A DNA stretch of 9,464 bases from Acetobacteraceae bacterium. Lineage in GTDB: Bacteria > Pseudomonadota > Alphaproteobacteria > Acetobacterales > Acetobacteraceae. The stretch covers positions 1 to 9,464 of the forward strand of contig CANFIE010000127.1 of NCBI GenBank assembly GCA_947446625.1, given 5' to 3'. A model generated the notes under the pieces. It had not been told where the DNA came from and did not search any database. It worked only from the letters and a program-made list of their open reading frames with translations. Position numbers and translations under genes: made by a program. Positions 1-6,551 of this stretch are shown piece after piece (within the stretch, counting starts at the first letter, position 1; each line of letters starts with the position of its first letter).

Positions 1-1
1 C

Positions 2-190
2 AACGGCGGCTCAGACAACAGCGGCGGCAACGGCGGCTCAGACAACAGCGGCGACAACGGCGGCTCGGACAACAGCGGCGGCAACGGCGGCTCGGACAAC
101 AGCGGCGACAACGGCGGCTCGGACAACAGCGGCGACAACGGCGGCTCGGACAACAGCGGCGACAACGGCGGCTCGGACAACGGCGGCGAC
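2..190 (+). repeat. 27-bp tandem repeats encoding NGGSDNSGD
   Basis: Seven consecutive 27-bp units start at 2, 29, 56, 83, 110, 137 and 164 and encode NGGSDNSG(G/D). The seventh reads NGGSDNGGD. The first two units use TCA for serine and the rest TCG. Copies are otherwise nearly identical at the DNA level, pointing to recent in-frame expansion. The array runs off the left edge, so the full copy number is unknown. After unit seven it decays into a looser Gly/Asp/Asn/Ser tract to about 355. Confidence 0.95.
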
Positions 191-3040
191 AACACCGACC
201 AGCCCAGCTACGGCGGTGACAACAACGGCCAGTCCGACAACGGCGACACCTCCGGCGAAGGTGGCGACGGCGACGATAGCGAAAGCGGCAACGACGACGA
301 CAGCGGCGATAACGGCGACGGCAACGACAGCGGTGATGGCTCCGACCCCATCCTGAACCCGCCCACCCCCTCCTCGGAATACCCCGGCGCCGTCCAGGGC
401 ACCGCCTTCCTCGATGTTCCCGTCGGCATCTGCGCCAGCAAGCTGCCGGGCGCGGTCTTCGCCAACGTCACCGTCAACCTGCTCGACGCCACCGGCGCCA
501 CCATCGCCACCACCACCACCGACGCCCAGGGCAACTACCAGTTCACCCATGTCGCCCCTGGCACCTACCAGGCGCAGTTCGTCACCCCCGCTGGCCTCAG
601 CTTCATCCCGCAGCACAGCGGCCAACTGCATGATGGCAGCGACGCCGACCCGTTGACCGGCAGCGCCAGCTTCACCATCAGCGCCACCGAAACCATCACC
701 GGCATCGATGCCGGCTTCGCCCACCACACCGCCACGGCGCTCGACCACATCGAAACCCAAGGCAGCGCCAACACCAGCTACAACAACGCAGTGGAACTCC
801 GCTTTGAAGGCGAAGCCCACCTCAACCTCAACGCCACCGGCTGCGCCATCATCGGCGGCAATGGCAGTCTTACGGTCAACGCCAATGCCGGCGCGGCCGT
901 GCTCATCGGTGGCACCGGCTACGCCCATCTCAACGCCAACAGCAACACCGGTTCGGTGCTCATGGGCGGGCAGGGCGGCGCCACCATGGAAGGCACCGGC
1001 GGCAACGACATCATCATCGGCGGCTGCGGCGCCATCTCCGCCCAGGGCCTCGGCAGCAATGCCGGCGCTGGCCTGCTTACCAACCTGGGCGCAGACCTGA
1101 TGATCGGCGGCAAGGGCAATGACACGCTGGAGTTCAACAACTCCAACGGCACCGTCCAGGGCGGCGAAGGCGATGACTACATCCACGCCGCCGCCAATGG
1201 CGCGGTGCTGGCTGGCGGCACGAACAACGGCACCATCAGCTTCAACGGCACCAACTTCAGCAACCTCCACATCGGAGACACCGTCAACGGCACCGGCGCC
1301 GACCAGACCGTGCTCTACCAGGCCGGCGACGGCGTGCAGTGGATCGAGAACTTCAACCCCGCGGCCGGCGGCAGCATCGAAGTCTGGGGCTTCGCCGCCC
1401 CCACCGCCACCGGCATGCTGAACGGCATGCAGGTGCTGTACTTCGGCGCCAACCAGGCGCTGGTGTTCAACAACTTCCAGCCGCAGAACGGCGCCATCTC
1501 CGGCATCCACTACCACCCGGAAAGCCCGGTCGCCCCCGGCGCCATTGATCACATCAGCCCGCTGGTGCCGGTGCTGCTGGGCAGCGGCGAGGCCAACTTC
1601 TTCGGCGCCCAGGGCGACGAAATCGTCATCGGCTCCAACACCGCCACCCACTTCCAGGCCGGCGCCGGCAACAACTACATGGTTGGCGGCAGCGGTAACG
1701 ACAGCTTCGCCACCAACAACGGCAACGGCACCTTCCAGGGCAATGGCGGCGATGACAGCTTCATCGTCGGCAGCGGCAGCAACAGCATCGACGGCGGCAC
1801 TGGCACCAACCAGGTCACCTACGGCTTCGCCCGCGCCGATGCCACGCTGCACCAGCTTCCCAATGGCCAGTGGGAAGTGCTGAAGCCCAATGGCAGCGTG
1901 GATCTGCTGGCCAATATCGCGCAGGTCACCTTCACCGATGGCAGCGTCAACCTGGCCGCAGCCACCTCACAGGCGCTGCCCGCCCCCAGCAACCACGCCC
2001 CGGTCACCGAGGCCGATACGCTGGCCGCCACCACCGCCAGCACCACCCAGCTCGGCAATGTCCTGGCGAATGACCAGGACCCCGATGCCGGCACCATCCT
2101 GCACGTCACCGGCTACAGCATCGAAGGCCAGCACTACGCCGCCGGCGAAACCGCCACGCTGGCCAGCGGCGCGCAGTTCGCCATCTCGGCCGATGGCGAA
2201 GTCACCCTGGTGCAGAACCACGGCTATGACGGCATGGCCCCCGGCGCCACCGACACGCTGGACTTCACCTACAGCGTCTCCGACGGCGCGGGCCTGGAAG
2301 CCGAGGGCGATGCCAGCATCGAACTCCTCGCCCTGCCGCCGGCCAGCGAAGCCAGCACGCCGCCGGCCAGTGAGCCCAGCGCTCCGTTAGCCGAGGAAAT
2401 CACCCAGTCAGGCTGGGGAAACCATGTCGAGATCGCCGACGTCGCCGCCGGCCATTTCAGCCACATCAGCCCTGGCCAGGGCAATGCCAGCGTCGTCGCC
2501 GGCAACGGAGACGTCCACATCACGCTGGATGGCTACAGCAACAGCGTGCAGGCCGGGCAGGGCAACCACACGGTGGAAGGCAGCCTCGGCGGCAGCACCA
2601 TCCAGCTTGGCAACGGCAACAACACGGTGGAAGCGCACGGCTACGGCAACCACATCACCACCGGCCAGGGCAGCGCCAGCATCCATGCCGGCGAGGGCAA
2701 CAGCAGCGTGCAACTCGGCGGCGGCACGGCGGAAATCTGGCTCGGCGGCTGGGGCAACACGGTGGATGCCAGCCACGCCGGCAACGTCGTCATCCATGCC
2801 GGCGCCGGCAATGGTCTCTTCATCGCTCCTGCCGAGGGCGTGGAGCACATCATCGGCTTCAACCTGAATGGCGGCGACCAGCTGATGTTCCACGGCACCA
2901 CCGCCGCGGCGCTCAGCTTCCAGGTCAGCGGCGCAGACCTGCACATCCTGCTCAACGGCACCGAGGTTGCCGACCTCGTCGGCCTTGGCAACATCAACCC
3001 GCAAAGCCTGGCCGACCACCACAGCCTGGTCTTCGCCTGA
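2..3040 (+). CDS. Large modular RTX-like secreted/surface protein, 5'-truncated (1012 codons present)
   Basis: The reading frame is open from the left edge, so the true start and any N-terminal signal lie outside; a TTG at 653 is internal. Domains by window residue: 1-63 NGGSDNSGD repeats; 64-118 acidic Gly/Asp/Asn/Ser linker; about 129-240 an SdrD-B-like Ig fold (TTTDAQGNYQFTHVAPGTY, then a closing IDAGF). About 260-660 is a Gly/Asn-rich repeat region with RTX-type nonapeptides (GGKGNDTLE at nt 1106, GGEGDDYIH at 1160, GGSGNDSFA at 1685, GNGGDDSFI at 1739). Nt 1991-2330 is a cadherin/VCBS-like domain (NVLANDQDPD, YSVSDGAG). A PPASE-type linker follows, then a 209-residue His-rich repeat domain ending in a type I secretion target-like segment (IIGFNLNGGDQLMF). 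Known families suggest a type I-secreted calcium-binding adhesin or matrix protein; the exact role is inference. No secretion genes are present in the window. Codon use matches the neighbouring genes. Confidence 0.85.
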   Translation, partial: NGGSDNSGGNGGSDNSGDNGGSDNSGGNGGSDNSGDNGGSDNSGDNGGSDNSGDNGGSDNGGDNTDQPSYGGDNNGQSDNGDTSGEGGDGDDSESGNDDDSGDNGDGNDSGDGSDPILNPPTPSSEYPGAVQGTAFLDVPVGICASKLPGAVFANVTVNLLDATGATIATTTTDAQGNYQFTHVAPGTYQAQFVTPAGLSFIPQHSGQLHDGSDADPLTGSASFTISATETITGIDAGFAHHTATALDHIETQGSANTSYNNAVELRFEGEAHLNLNATGCAIIGGNGSLTVNANAGAAVLIGGTGYAHLNANSNTGSVLMGGQGGATMEGTGGNDIIIGGCGAISAQGLGSNAGAGLLTNLGADLMIGGKGNDTLEFNNSNGTVQGGEGDDYIHAAANGAVLAGGTNNGTISFNGTNFSNLHIGDTVNGTGADQTVLYQAGDGVQWIENFNPAAGGSIEVWGFAAPTATGMLNGMQVLYFGANQALVFNNFQPQNGAISGIHYHPESPVAPGAIDHISPLVPVLLGSGEANFFGAQGDEIVIGSNTATHFQAGAGNNYMVGGSGNDSFATNNGNGTFQGNGGDDSFIVGSGSNSIDGGTGTNQVTYGFARADATLHQLPNGQWEVLKPNGSVDLLANIAQVTFTDGSVNLAAATSQALPAPSNHAPVTEADTLAATTASTTQLGNVLANDQDPDAGTILHVTGYSIEGQHYAAGETATLASGAQFAISADGEVTLVQNHGYDGMAPGATDTLDFTYSVSDGAGLEAEGDASIELLALPPASEASTPPASEPSAPLAEEITQSGWGNHVEIADVAAGHFSHISPGQGNASVVAGNGDVHITLDGYSNSVQAGQGNHTVEGSLGGSTIQLGNGNNTVEAHGYGNHITTGQGSASIHAGEGNSSVQLGGGTAEIWLGGWGNTVDASHAGNVVIHAGAGNGLFIAPAEGVEHIIGFNLNGGDQLMFHGTTAAALSFQVSGADLHILLNGTEVADLVGLGNINPQSLADHHSLVFA

Positions 3041-3050
3041 ACCACCCCAA

Positions 3051-3072
3051 CGGGGCGCCGCAAGGCGCCCCG
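3051..3072 (+). terminator. Hairpin terminator after the RTX-like gene
   Basis: A perfect 9-bp GC stem (arms 3051-3059 and 3064-3072, left arm CGGGGCGCC) closes on a GCAA tetraloop of the GNRA class, 10 nt past the stop codon. No T-tract follows, so it is either a GC-rich intrinsic terminator of the non-canonical kind or a 3'-end stabilising hairpin. Confidence 0.65.
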
Positions 3073-3182
3073 CAGCCATTGACACCCGCCCTGCCTGAAG
3101 CCAGCGTCCCCGCCCATAATCCAGGCCGCGAAAAGCCCGGAACAAAACGCCGCCTCCAGGCGGCATGGGGGAGAGACAGTTC
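3073..3182 (+). promoter_or_regulatory. Leader region presumed to hold the operon promoter
   Basis: This is the only sizeable non-coding stretch ahead of the five-gene operon, so its promoter is expected here. A consensus-like TTGACA (3079-3084) and a CATAAT (3115-3120) are visible but lie 30 nt apart, too far to form one sigma70 promoter. CATAAT has only a poor -35 partner (CTGCCT at 3091-3096, 18-nt spacer). A 6-bp GCCGCC/GGCGGC hairpin with a TCCA loop (3149-3164) sits directly ahead of the Shine-Dalgarno sequence. No clear operator was found. Confidence 0.35.
3167..3175 (+). promoter_or_regulatory. Ribosome binding site that fixes the start of the binding-protein gene
   Basis: GGGGGAGAG contains the anti-SD-complementary GGAG at 3170-3173, leaving 9 nt to the ATG at 3183. 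The in-frame ATG at 3165 would overlap this site and has no SD of its own, so 3183 is preferred. Confidence 0.7.
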
Positions 3183-4163
3183 ATGCAGCCAGGCCGCCGC
3201 AGCCTGCTGGCCGCTGGTTTATTCGCCAGCGCCGGCGCCACCCGCCTTGCCGCGCAACCCGGCCCCGCCAGCCGCTTCCCCGACCGTCCTTCCCGCATCG
3301 TGGTGGCCTACAGCGCCGGCGGCGCGGCAGACAGCCAGGCCCGCCTGGCCGCACAGCACCTGGGCGACCTCTGGGGCAAGCCCGTGGTGGTGGAAAACCG
3401 CCCCGGCGGCAACACCCTCATCGCCACCGAGGCGGTGCAGCGCGCCGCGCCCGACGGCCACACCATGCTCTCGGTCTCGCTGCCCTTCGCGCTCAACCCG
3501 CTGATGTTCGAGCGCCTGCCCTATGAGCCGTTCCGCGACTTCACCCCGGTCGGCCTCATCTCCAGCATCCCCAACATCCTGGTGGTCCACCCGGATTTCC
3601 CCGCCCGCACCGTGGCGGAATTCGTGGCGCACGCCCGCGCCAACCCGGGCAAGGTCACGGTCGCGCATACCGGCATTGGCGCCATCACCCATCTCTCGGG
3701 TGAGTTGCTCTACGACATGACCGGCATCGAGGTTACCACCGTCGCCTATCCCGGCAGCACCCCGGCGCATGCCGATGTGCTCTCGGGCCGCGTCAGCGCC
3801 ATGTTCGACAGTTCCATGCTGCCGCACATCGAATCCGGCCGGGTCCGCGCCCTCGGCGTCACCTCGGCCCAGCGCGTGCCGCTGGTGCCCACCATTCCCA
3901 CCATCGCGGAACAGGGCTTTCCGGGTTACGACGCTGCCGCCTTCTACGGCCTGGTGGCGCCGAAGGAGACGCCCGCCGAGGTGGTGGAGAAAATCTCCGC
4001 CGACCTCCGCCGCATTCTGCACCTGCCGGAAGTCCGCAGCCGCATGCAGGGCATGACCTTTTTGCCCGGCAACACCACCCCGGCCGAATTCGGCGCGTTC
4101 ATGCGGCAGGAAGCCGCCCGCTGGGGTGGCCTGGTGCAGCGCCGCAACATCCGCCCGGGCTGA
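3183..4163 (+). CDS. Tripartite tricarboxylate transporter substrate-binding protein (Bug/TctC family)
   Basis: A 326-residue periplasmic solute-binding protein that would capture an organic acid. Residues 1-24 look like an export signal with twin arginines (GRRSLLAAG at 4-12) and a short Ala/Leu/Gly core, possibly Tat, with cleavage near LAA/QP. Family landmarks follow: FPDRPSRIVVAYSAGGAAD, VVVENRPGGNT, RAAPDGHTML, the Bug-type VAYPGSTPAHADVLSGRV, and PTIPTIAEQGFPGYD. The length is normal for the family, and the start is chosen by the SD at 3167-3175. It is the first gene of the operon, 74 nt ahead of the dioxygenase. No TctA or TctB gene is present; Bug proteins are commonly encoded apart from membrane components and share them (family knowledge). 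The ligand is unknown; a carboxylate feeding the downstream enzymes is inference. Confidence 0.93.
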   Translation: MQPGRRSLLAAGLFASAGATRLAAQPGPASRFPDRPSRIVVAYSAGGAADSQARLAAQHLGDLWGKPVVVENRPGGNTLIATEAVQRAAPDGHTMLSVSLPFALNPLMFERLPYEPFRDFTPVGLISSIPNILVVHPDFPARTVAEFVAHARANPGKVTVAHTGIGAITHLSGELLYDMTGIEVTTVAYPGSTPAHADVLSGRVSAMFDSSMLPHIESGRVRALGVTSAQRVPLVPTIPTIAEQGFPGYDAAAFYGLVAPKETPAEVVEKISADLRRILHLPEVRSRMQGMTFLPGNTTPAEFGAFMRQEAARWGGLVQRRNIRPG

Positions 4164-4222
4164 GGCCGGCCGAACACCGCTTGCGCCCGCCCCACCTTGC
4201 CAGCACCATGCCCCCAACACCC

Positions 4223-4230
4223 GGAGGAAG
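4223..4230 (+). promoter_or_regulatory. Strong ribosome binding site fixing the PhyH gene start
   Basis: GGAGGAAG is a near-perfect SD, with its GGAGG core 10 nt before the ATG at 4238. It selects this start over the in-frame TTG at 4181 and ATG at 4208, neither of which has a usable SD. It is the strongest ribosome binding site in the operon. Confidence 0.75.
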
Positions 4231-4237
4231 AACGGCC

Positions 4238-5419
4238 ATGAACGTCCTCGCCCAGCCTGTGGCGGCACCGCAGCCGCTGTCCCGCGCCCAGCATGAGGCT
4301 GGCATGGCCGCCTATCAGGCCGCCGGCACCAGGCTCGCCGCCGAAATCGGCAATCGCGGCCCGCTGCGCCTGACGGATGACGGCGCGCTGCACCCCGATA
4401 TCCTCGCCGCCTATTGGCGCCACGGCTACTACATCTTCGAAGGCGTCATCGACCCCGCCGAGGTGGCCGCGCTGCGCGCCGACGCGCAGAACATGCTGGC
4501 CCGCGCCCCGGTGGGGCCGGACGCCAAGGTGGACGCCCAAGGCCGCCCGGCGCTGGGGCTGGACTACACCCGCTTCCCCTACCGCTACACCAAGCCGCTG
4601 TCAGACCCCTGGGGCGGCACCAGCCAGCTCAATGGCCGCCACCCCGCGCAAATGGCCCAGCCTCAGGCCGATGCCGGCGCGCCAGAGCAGGTGGTGTTCC
4701 TGATGTACTCCATGTGCGAGTCCATGCCCGCGGGCCTGCGGCTCTACGGCCACCCCAAGCTGCTTTCGGTCGCCCAGTCCATCAATGGCCGAGACTTCGT
4801 GCCGTTCAATGATGCCATCTTCGTCAAGCAGGCCGGCCTCGGCGGCTCCGTCGCCTGGCACCAGGACGGCGTTACCCACTGGAACAACCCGGCCTGGGAT
4901 GAAGGCATCCACGGCTTCAACTTCCAGGTGCAGATCTACCCCACCACGGTCGGCAACGCCCTCTGGGTCATCCCCGGCTCGCACAAGCTCGGCAAGGCCG
5001 ACATCAAGCGCATGGTGGAGGAGAACGGCGGCAGCGAGCAGTTGCCCGGCGCGGTGCCGCTGGTCTGCAATGCCGGCGATGTCACCATCGTCAACCGCCA
5101 GGCGGTGCATGGCTCCTTCGCCAATTCCTCGCCCGATATCCGCATCTCGCTCACCTTCGGCTTCCATCGCCGCACTTCCGTGCTTGGCCAGAAGGCCGCG
5201 CTCTCCATCACCGAAACCAACGCCACCTACGACGAAAAGCGCGTCTTCGAACGCGCCTCGGTCATCCAGGTCGCGATCGACGCCCGCCACCAGGCCTTCC
5301 CGCAGGAGCCGGTCTTCACCTACCAGCCCTTCGCCGGGCTGGAGGACCAGTTCCGCTTCACGCCCGAGAATTTCCAGCGCGTGATCCACGACTACAACAC
5401 CAAGGACCTGTCGATCTGA
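4238..5419 (+). CDS. Phytanoyl-CoA dioxygenase (PhyH) family Fe(II)/2-oxoglutarate oxygenase
   Basis: A 393-residue protein. PhyH enzymes hydroxylate a substrate using O2, with 2-oxoglutarate converted to succinate and CO2. The facial triad is visible: H208-Q-D210 in AWHQDGVTHW and distal H291 in RQAVHGSFAN; R302 in DIRISLTF is the likely 2-oxoglutarate ligand. The family signature NALWVIPGSHKLGK lies between them. An N-terminal segment of roughly 60 residues precedes LHPDILAAYWRHGYYIFEGV, where the PhyH fold typically begins, making it longer than many relatives. It is cytoplasmic, with no signal or membrane segment. It sits between the binding protein and the amidohydrolase (36-nt gap to the latter). 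The family covers acyl-CoA, ectoine and secondary-metabolite hydroxylases. A CoA ester made by the downstream ligase, or the free acid, are both possible substrates; neither is shown. Confidence 0.92.
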   Translation: MNVLAQPVAAPQPLSRAQHEAGMAAYQAAGTRLAAEIGNRGPLRLTDDGALHPDILAAYWRHGYYIFEGVIDPAEVAALRADAQNMLARAPVGPDAKVDAQGRPALGLDYTRFPYRYTKPLSDPWGGTSQLNGRHPAQMAQPQADAGAPEQVVFLMYSMCESMPAGLRLYGHPKLLSVAQSINGRDFVPFNDAIFVKQAGLGGSVAWHQDGVTHWNNPAWDEGIHGFNFQVQIYPTTVGNALWVIPGSHKLGKADIKRMVEENGGSEQLPGAVPLVCNAGDVTIVNRQAVHGSFANSSPDIRISLTFGFHRRTSVLGQKAALSITETNATYDEKRVFERASVIQVAIDARHQAFPQEPVFTYQPFAGLEDQFRFTPENFQRVIHDYNTKDLSI

Positions 5420-5455
5420 GGCCAACCGCCCCGGATCGCCCAAGGAATACCCAGC

Positions 5456-6544
5456 ATGACCACCGCGCCTGACCCCTTGCTCACCCCCTCGCGTCAGGTT
5501 GCGGTGCGGCCCGAATGGCTGGCCCAAACGGTCGAGGCCATCCTCGACCCCAGCCTGCCGATCATCGACCCGCATCATCACCTCTGGGACCATCCGCAGG
5601 AGCGTTACCTGCTGGACGACCTGCTGGCCGATACCGCCAGCGGGCACGACATTCGCGCCACCATCTTCGTCCAATGCGGCGCCATGTACCGCGCCGAAGG
5701 GCCGGAGGAATTGCGCTCGCTCGGCGAGACCGAATTCGTCACCGGCGCCGCCGCCATGTCGGCCAGCGGCAAATACGGCCCCACCCGCGCCTGCGCCGGA
5801 ATCATCAGCATGGCCGACCTCACGCTTGGTGACGCCGTGGCCCCGGTGCTGGAAGCGCATCTCGCCATCGCCGGCCCGCGCTTTGTCGGCGTGCGCAACC
5901 GCACCGCCTGGCATCCGTCACCGGAAATCCGCTCCAACCTGGTCTCGCCGCCGCCCGGCCCGCTGGAGCACCCGGCCTTCCACGCCGGCGCCCGCCGCCT
6001 CGCCGCCATGGGCCTCAGCCTGGATGTCTGGGCCTACCACACGCAAATGCCCGCCGTGCTGGCCCTGGCCCGCGCCGTGCCGGAATTGCGCCTGGTGGTG
6101 GACCATGTCGGCGGCCCGCTCGGCGTCGGCCCCTATGCCGGCCGCCGCACCGAAGTCTTCCCCGAATGGCGGCGAGACATGCTGGCCCTGGCCGCGCTGC
6201 CCAATGTGAATGTGAAACTCGGCGGACTTGCCATGCAGGTTGGCGGCTTCAACTTCCACCACCAGCCCAAGCCGCCCGGTTCCGCCGCCCTGGCGGAAGC
6301 CTGGAAGCCCTATATGGAACCCTGCATCGAGGCCTTTGGCGTCAACCGCTGCATGTTCCAGTCCAACTTCCCGGTTGATAAAGGCATGTGCAGCTACCCC
6401 GTCATCTGGAACGCCTTCAAGCGGCTGGCCGCCGGCGCCAGCGCCACGGAACGCACCGCGCTGTTCAGCGGCACGGCGGCGCGGCACTACCGGCTCGACA
6501 AACTCCCCCCCGGCATGGCGCCCAACCTGGCCGGCGCGCTGTAG
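5456..6544 (+). CDS. Amidohydrolase-family TIM-barrel metal-dependent hydrolase (COG3618-like)
   Basis: A 362-residue protein of the Amidohydro_2 group, which includes 2-pyrone-4,6-dicarboxylate lactonase and sugar lactonases that open lactone or similar rings. Visible landmarks: the strand-1 metal motif IIDPHHHLWD (H40 and H42), H195 in WAYHTQMP, H217 in LVVDHVGGP, and the C-terminal RCMFQSNFPVDK. In lactonase relatives the last motif is usually SDWP, whose Asp is the catalytic base; here Asn304 occupies that place and Asp308 follows four residues later. I believe SNFPVD is a recurrent variant in this subgroup. The start is supported by AAGGAA at 5442-5447, 8 nt before ATG. Third gene of the operon, ending 7 nt before the ligase start. 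Substrate unknown; hydrolysis of a lactone, amide or C-C bond is inference. Confidence 0.9.
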   Translation: MTTAPDPLLTPSRQVAVRPEWLAQTVEAILDPSLPIIDPHHHLWDHPQERYLLDDLLADTASGHDIRATIFVQCGAMYRAEGPEELRSLGETEFVTGAAAMSASGKYGPTRACAGIISMADLTLGDAVAPVLEAHLAIAGPRFVGVRNRTAWHPSPEIRSNLVSPPPGPLEHPAFHAGARRLAAMGLSLDVWAYHTQMPAVLALARAVPELRLVVDHVGGPLGVGPYAGRRTEVFPEWRRDMLALAALPNVNVKLGGLAMQVGGFNFHHQPKPPGSAALAEAWKPYMEPCIEAFGVNRCMFQSNFPVDKGMCSYPVIWNAFKRLAAGASATERTALFSGTAARHYRLDKLPPGMAPNLAGAL

Positions 6545-6551
6545 CCCAGCC

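Noticed and set aside
38..1852. A 604-codon open frame on the reverse strand opposite the RTX-like gene
   Set aside because: It is an Ala/Val/Gly-only low-complexity shadow created by C-ending codons and the 27-bp repeats. The forward frame has recognisable domains throughout.
653..3040. Treating the TTG at 653 as the start of the RTX-like gene
   Set aside because: The same frame is open to the left edge and carries an SdrD-B-like domain that 653 would cut in two; there is no SD at 653.
3079..3120. sigma70 promoter from TTGACA (3079-3084) and CATAAT (3115-3120)
   Set aside because: The spacer is 30 nt, far from the roughly 17 nt needed. The boxes probably do not work together; kept only as a note in the leader-region entry.
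3219..4268. A 349-codon reverse-strand frame opposite the binding-protein gene, and similar frames opposite 4601-5914 and 6465-7781
   Set aside because: All are Gly/Ala/Val/His/Asp-rich antisense shadows typical of high-GC genes, while the forward frames contain complete conserved motifs.
6228..6551. A longer N-terminus for the CoA ligase starting at 6228
   Set aside because: This part overlaps the amidohydrolase in another frame and gives Pro/Ser/Arg-rich nonsense; the ligase family begins at SNLAHMLTRNAQRFPG just after 6552.
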